DNA from: Paenibacillus sp. Soil750 | Lineage (GTDB): Bacteria > Bacillota > Bacilli > Paenibacillales > NBRC-103111 | Length of the DNA stretch: 64,000 bases | Direction: 5' to 3' | Assembly: GCF_001428045.1 (NCBI RefSeq) | Contig: NZ_LMSD01000001.1 | Span: forward strand, 664,832 to 728,831 | Shown here: positions 61,261 to 64,000 of the stretch, piece by piece | Layout: each line of letters starts with the position of its first letter | How positions within the stretch are numbered: position 1 is the stretch's first letter | The notes under the pieces: generated by a model | Database searches by the model: none | What the model saw: the letters and a program-made list of their open reading frames with translations, nothing else | Told to the model about the DNA's origin: nothing | Made by a program: the position numbers and the translations under genes

Positions 61261-61317
61261 TAATGTTTGTAAGTTCAGGGTGTAAGGCGAAAACAAATTG
61301 TAAAGGAATGTGTACGA

Positions 61318-62868
61318 ATGACGAGTTCAAATAATAAAGTAGGCTTCGTCTTAGCAGGTCTACTCTTGGCCATGTTAATGGCGTCAATGGATAATACAAT
61401 TGTTGCCACAGCGATGGGAACCATTGTAGGAGATCTTGGTGGACTGGATAAGTTTGTTTGGGTAACATCGGCCTATATGGTTGCTGAAATGGCAGGTATG
61501 CCGATTTTTGGGAAGTTATCCGATATGTTCGGGCGCAAACGGTTTTTTATTTTTGGATTAATTGTCTTCTTGGCTGCTTCTATCTTGTGTGGTACGGCAG
61601 AAAGTATTGTTCAACTTAGTATCTACCGAGCACTGCAAGGTATTGGTGGCGGAGCGCTGATTCCAATTGCGTTCACGATCATGTTTGATACGGTACCTGT
61701 CGAACAACGCGGGAAGTTAGGCGGTTTGTTCGGTGCGGTATTCGGTTTGTCCAGTATTTTCGGACCGTTGCTTGGCGCTTATATTACGGATTATATTAAC
61801 TGGCATTGGGTCTTCTATGTCAATATTCCTCTTGGAATTTTGGCCCTTATTTTTATTGCGATCTACTACAAAGAATCACCGATTCATACGAAACAGAAGA
61901 TCGACTGGTGGGGTGCCGTTACGCTGGTTGGTGCCGTTGTTAGCATGATGTTTGCCCTTGAGCTTGGTGGAAATAAATATGCATGGGATTCCAGCTTAAT
62001 TATCGGACTGTTTGCAGCTTTCACTGTGCTAACGATTTGCTTTATCATCATTGAAAGAAAAGTAATCGAACCGATCATTTCATTCCCGATGTTTAAGAAC
62101 CGTTTGTTTACGACGAGTAATGCGCTTGGATTATTGAGCGGGATGGGCTTTATCACGGCATCTGTGTATATTCCCATTTATATTCAAGGTGTGCTTGGTG
62201 GAACAGCGACCAATTCAGGGCTCGTACTCTTGCCGATGATGGTAGGCTCTGTATTCTCAGCGGTAGGCGGCGGTTTCTTAATGAATAAGATGCCATACCG
62301 GAACATTATGATGGTCTTTGTTGTCATTCTAGCAGCAGGTATGTACATGTTGACACAGCTTGAACCGGATACAAGTCGTTTGTATGTGACAATGTGCATG
62401 ATCGTCGTTGGTGTTGGGATCGGTGCGAGCTTCTCCGTACTTTCCAATGCGGCGATTCATCACTTTGATCCGTCGCAGCGTGGTTCTGTGAATGCAACAG
62501 TCTCTTTCGTTCGTTCCTTAGGTATGACTTTAGGGATTACACTATTCGGAATCATTCAACGGAATGATTTCACAGCGAAGCTCAAGGAGATTTTTGCTGG
62601 AAGCGGGCAAGGCAACATGGCTGACAATCCAGCGTTTAGTGATCCTAGGGTACTGCTGGCACCTGAAATGCGTGCTCAAATCCCTGCACCTGTACTTGAT
62701 AAAATTACAGCAGGGTTATCATCCTCGATTTCGTATACATTCATGTGGGCACTGATTCCAACAGCTTTGGCTGTTGTGGCAGCGGTTCTCATGAGTAAAG
62801 AGCGCTTGACCGAATCATTGGAGCATAAGCAAGCTGAGCAAGCCGCTGCAGAATTGAAAGGTCAATAG
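61318..62868 (+). CDS. MFS drug-efflux transporter, DHA2 (14-helix) family
   Basis: A 516-residue proton antiporter with about fourteen helices. MASMDNTIVATAMGTIVGDLGGLDKFVWVTSAYMV (in pieces) is the EmrB/QacA-type first helix with Asp; motif A appears as GKLSDMFGRKRFF, and motif C-like GAVFGLSSIFGPLLGAYI follows. Export of drugs or other toxic organics is likely. No TetR/MarR regulator is adjacent. The IS element begins 24 bases after its stop. Confidence 0.88.
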   Translation: MTSSNNKVGFVLAGLLLAMLMASMDNTIVATAMGTIVGDLGGLDKFVWVTSAYMVAEMAGMPIFGKLSDMFGRKRFFIFGLIVFLAASILCGTAESIVQLSIYRALQGIGGGALIPIAFTIMFDTVPVEQRGKLGGLFGAVFGLSSIFGPLLGAYITDYINWHWVFYVNIPLGILALIFIAIYYKESPIHTKQKIDWWGAVTLVGAVVSMMFALELGGNKYAWDSSLIIGLFAAFTVLTICFIIIERKVIEPIISFPMFKNRLFTTSNALGLLSGMGFITASVYIPIYIQGVLGGTATNSGLVLLPMMVGSVFSAVGGGFLMNKMPYRNIMMVFVVILAAGMYMLTQLEPDTSRLYVTMCMIVVGVGIGASFSVLSNAAIHHFDPSQRGSVNATVSFVRSLGMTLGITLFGIIQRNDFTAKLKEIFAGSGQGNMADNPAFSDPRVLLAPEMRAQIPAPVLDKITAGLSSSISYTFMWALIPTALAVVAAVLMSKERLTESLEHKQAEQAAAELKGQ

Positions 62869-62892
62869 AAAGAAGCCTCATCCAAGTTGCTA

Positions 62893-63087
62893 TGAACTGT
62901 GACCCGTAAGATGGACACTTTGAAAAAAGTGCCCTCTTACGGGTCATTTGTGTTTTAATCAGACTATGAGAATGGAGCGGAGGAAGAAACTGAACTGTGA
63001 CCCGTAAGATGGACACTTTGAAAAAAGTGCCCTCTTACGGGTCATTTGTGTTTTAATCAGACTATGAGAATGGAGCGGAGGAAGAAA
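62893..63087 (+). repeat. Tandem duplication of the IS left end
   Basis: 62893-62989 and 62991-63087 are identical over 97 bases (period 98). The second copy ends at the base before the orfA start region. Each copy contains an inverted repeat of about 21 bp (TGACCCGTAAGA ... TCTTACGGGTCA) able to form a hairpin. Confidence 0.95.
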
Positions 63088-63089
63088 AC

Positions 63090-63542
63090 ATGAGCAAGAA
63101 ATATAGTTCATTAATGCGGGAGAAGGGTTTCTCAGAGCAAGAGATTAAAGAGCTGGAAATAAATCCAAATGTCCTCAATGTGACTGAAAAGAGCATCACA
63201 TATGCTCCTGCATTTAAGATTGCGGCTGTTCAAGCTTACGAAAAAGGCCAAACGCCAATGGGAATTTTTCTAATGGCAGGGTTTAACGTGGACATTATTG
63301 GCCACAAAAAACCAAAGCATTGCCTGAAGCGTTGGCGCAATATTTACGTTGCTCAAGGTGAAAAAGGGCTGTTGGAGGAACGTCGTGGGAAAGGAAGCAC
63401 TGGCAGAAGAGCTGCGGTTGAGATGTCTATAGAGGAAAAACTAAAGCAAGCCGAGGCACGAATTAAGCTCCTTGAGGTCGAGAATGAGTTCTTAAAAAAG
63501 CTGGAAGCGCTCGAAAAGCAAAAGATGCTGAGGAAACATTAA
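63090..63542 (+). CDS. IS3-family transposase OrfA
   Basis: A 150-residue helix-turn-helix and leucine-zipper subunit. GGAGCGGAGGAAG lies upstream of ATG 63090. N-terminal FKIAAVQAYEKGQTPMGIFLMAGFNVDIIG and KHCLKRWRNIYVAQGEKGLLEERRGKGSTGRR are IS150-type DNA-binding segments; the C-terminal EEKLKQAEARIKLLEVENEFLKKLEAL is the zipper. The slippery heptamer A-AAA-AAG at 63494-63500 sits near its end. It can act alone as a regulator or be fused to OrfB by frameshift. Confidence 0.9.
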   Translation: MSKKYSSLMREKGFSEQEIKELEINPNVLNVTEKSITYAPAFKIAAVQAYEKGQTPMGIFLMAGFNVDIIGHKKPKHCLKRWRNIYVAQGEKGLLEERRGKGSTGRRAAVEMSIEEKLKQAEARIKLLEVENEFLKKLEALEKQKMLRKH

Positions 63543-64000
63543 CACCCTCCGAGCGCTTCCAGTTGGTCAATCACACCATTCGTCAACATGGATTACAGCG
63601 TATGACGCGCTACCTTTGTAAGCTTGCAGGTGCTGTCCCAAGTAGTTATTACAGATGGTTACGAGCTGAAGAATCCCGGCAGCTCAGGGCGTTTGCAGAC
63701 GAACGTGACGGTTACCTTATTAAAGAGCACTACTTTGCATTGAAGGGAAAAGCAGGAGCTCAGGCAATTAAAATGAGATTAGAGCGCAAGAGTTGCGTCG
63801 TTATGAACCACAAGAAGATCCGAAGGTTAATGAGTAAGTTTAATCTCGTTGCAACCATTAGGCGTTCTAATCCATATCGTAAAATGGCTAAAGCGACACA
63901 AGAGCACCAGACATGTCCAAATCTATTGAAGCGCCAATTTGACCAAGGAGAGCCAGAGAAGGTATTGCTTACAGACATTACCTATCTACGTTATGGGAAT
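63494..64000 (+). CDS. IS3-family transposase OrfB (3' truncated), -1 frame
   Basis: Frame -1 relative to OrfA, open from the slippery site to the window end. It encodes TLTPSERFQLVNHTIRQHG, a typical OrfB entry, then VPSSYYRWLRAEE, KGKAGAQAIKMRLERK, NHKKIRRLMSKFNL and VLLTDITYLRYG, the start of the DDE catalytic domain with its first aspartate. The catalytic remainder is outside the window. Likely expressed as an OrfAB fusion. Confidence 0.85.

Larger units (their letters stand above)
62893..64000 (+). mobile_element. Left part of an IS3-family (IS150-type) element, truncated by the window
   Basis: Starts with a TG terminus (TGAACTGTGACCCGTAAGAT) and holds orfA plus the first 169 codons of orfB in the -1 frame. 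The terminal 97 bases are present twice in tandem. The right end lies outside the window. Confidence 0.85.

Overview
The window looks like chromosome from a spore-forming, low-to-moderate-GC Firmicute of the Paenibacillus group. Evidence: strong AGGAGG-type ribosome sites with frequent TTG/GTG starts, T-box and S-box leaders, a gene for YtxC just upstream of thrS, liaFSR, the yhbD plus two-bactofilin operon known from Bacillus, a gamma-SASP-like mini-gene, and a YesM/YesN-type two-component pair embedded in a sugar ABC cluster. Coding density is high and almost every transcription unit ends in a clear intrinsic terminator. No tRNA, rRNA, CRISPR array or prophage was seen.

Layout. 1-6400: a gene cut by the window edge, two small proteins, a 1080-residue double GT-C glycosyltransferase, an FMN reductase and a 5'-3' exonuclease. 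6450-16900: a carbohydrate-uptake island (lone lipoprotein binding protein, sensor kinase and AraC-type response regulator, second binding protein, two permeases, GH36 alpha-galactosidase) whose promoters share a near-identical 23-bp motif. 16950-20200: AraC regulator, UxaE-like tagaturonate epimerase behind a perfect palindrome, two small conserved proteins. 20250-24600: HRDC protein, T-box-controlled tyrS, corA with a long leader. 24800-28400: S-box-controlled metA-metI-metC. 28500-33500: mqnC, a 33-residue membrane peptide, ytxC, T-box-controlled thrS. 33500-41500: 3D-domain protein, SASP-like peptide, unusual chemoreceptor, amt with a GlnR/TnrA-like box, liaFSR, yugN-like gene. 41600-48300: htrA with an adjacent two-component system, ispH, DUF2062 protein, DAHP synthase with a periodic leader repeat. 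48350-55000: nitrogen-regulated glnA of the beta type, flavin reductase, DUF1800/DUF1501 pair, mug, serC. 55050-61260: nrdIEF with a structured leader and NrdR-like box, yhbD and two bactofilins. 61300-64000: MFS exporter and the left part of an IS3-family element whose left end is tandemly duplicated.

How it fits together. The sugar island reads as a self-regulated uptake and hydrolysis module for alpha-galactosides that borrows its ATPase from elsewhere. The met, tyrS and thrS units are controlled by classical RNA leaders. amt and glnA share very similar nitrogen boxes placed at positions suggesting activation of amt and repression of glnA. The most unusual items are the five-copy 8-bp repeat in the DAHP synthase leader, the shared motif of the sugar island, the tandem glycosyltransferase fusion, the nrd leader and the duplicated IS end. 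Functions are assigned by motif recognition only; no database search was run.
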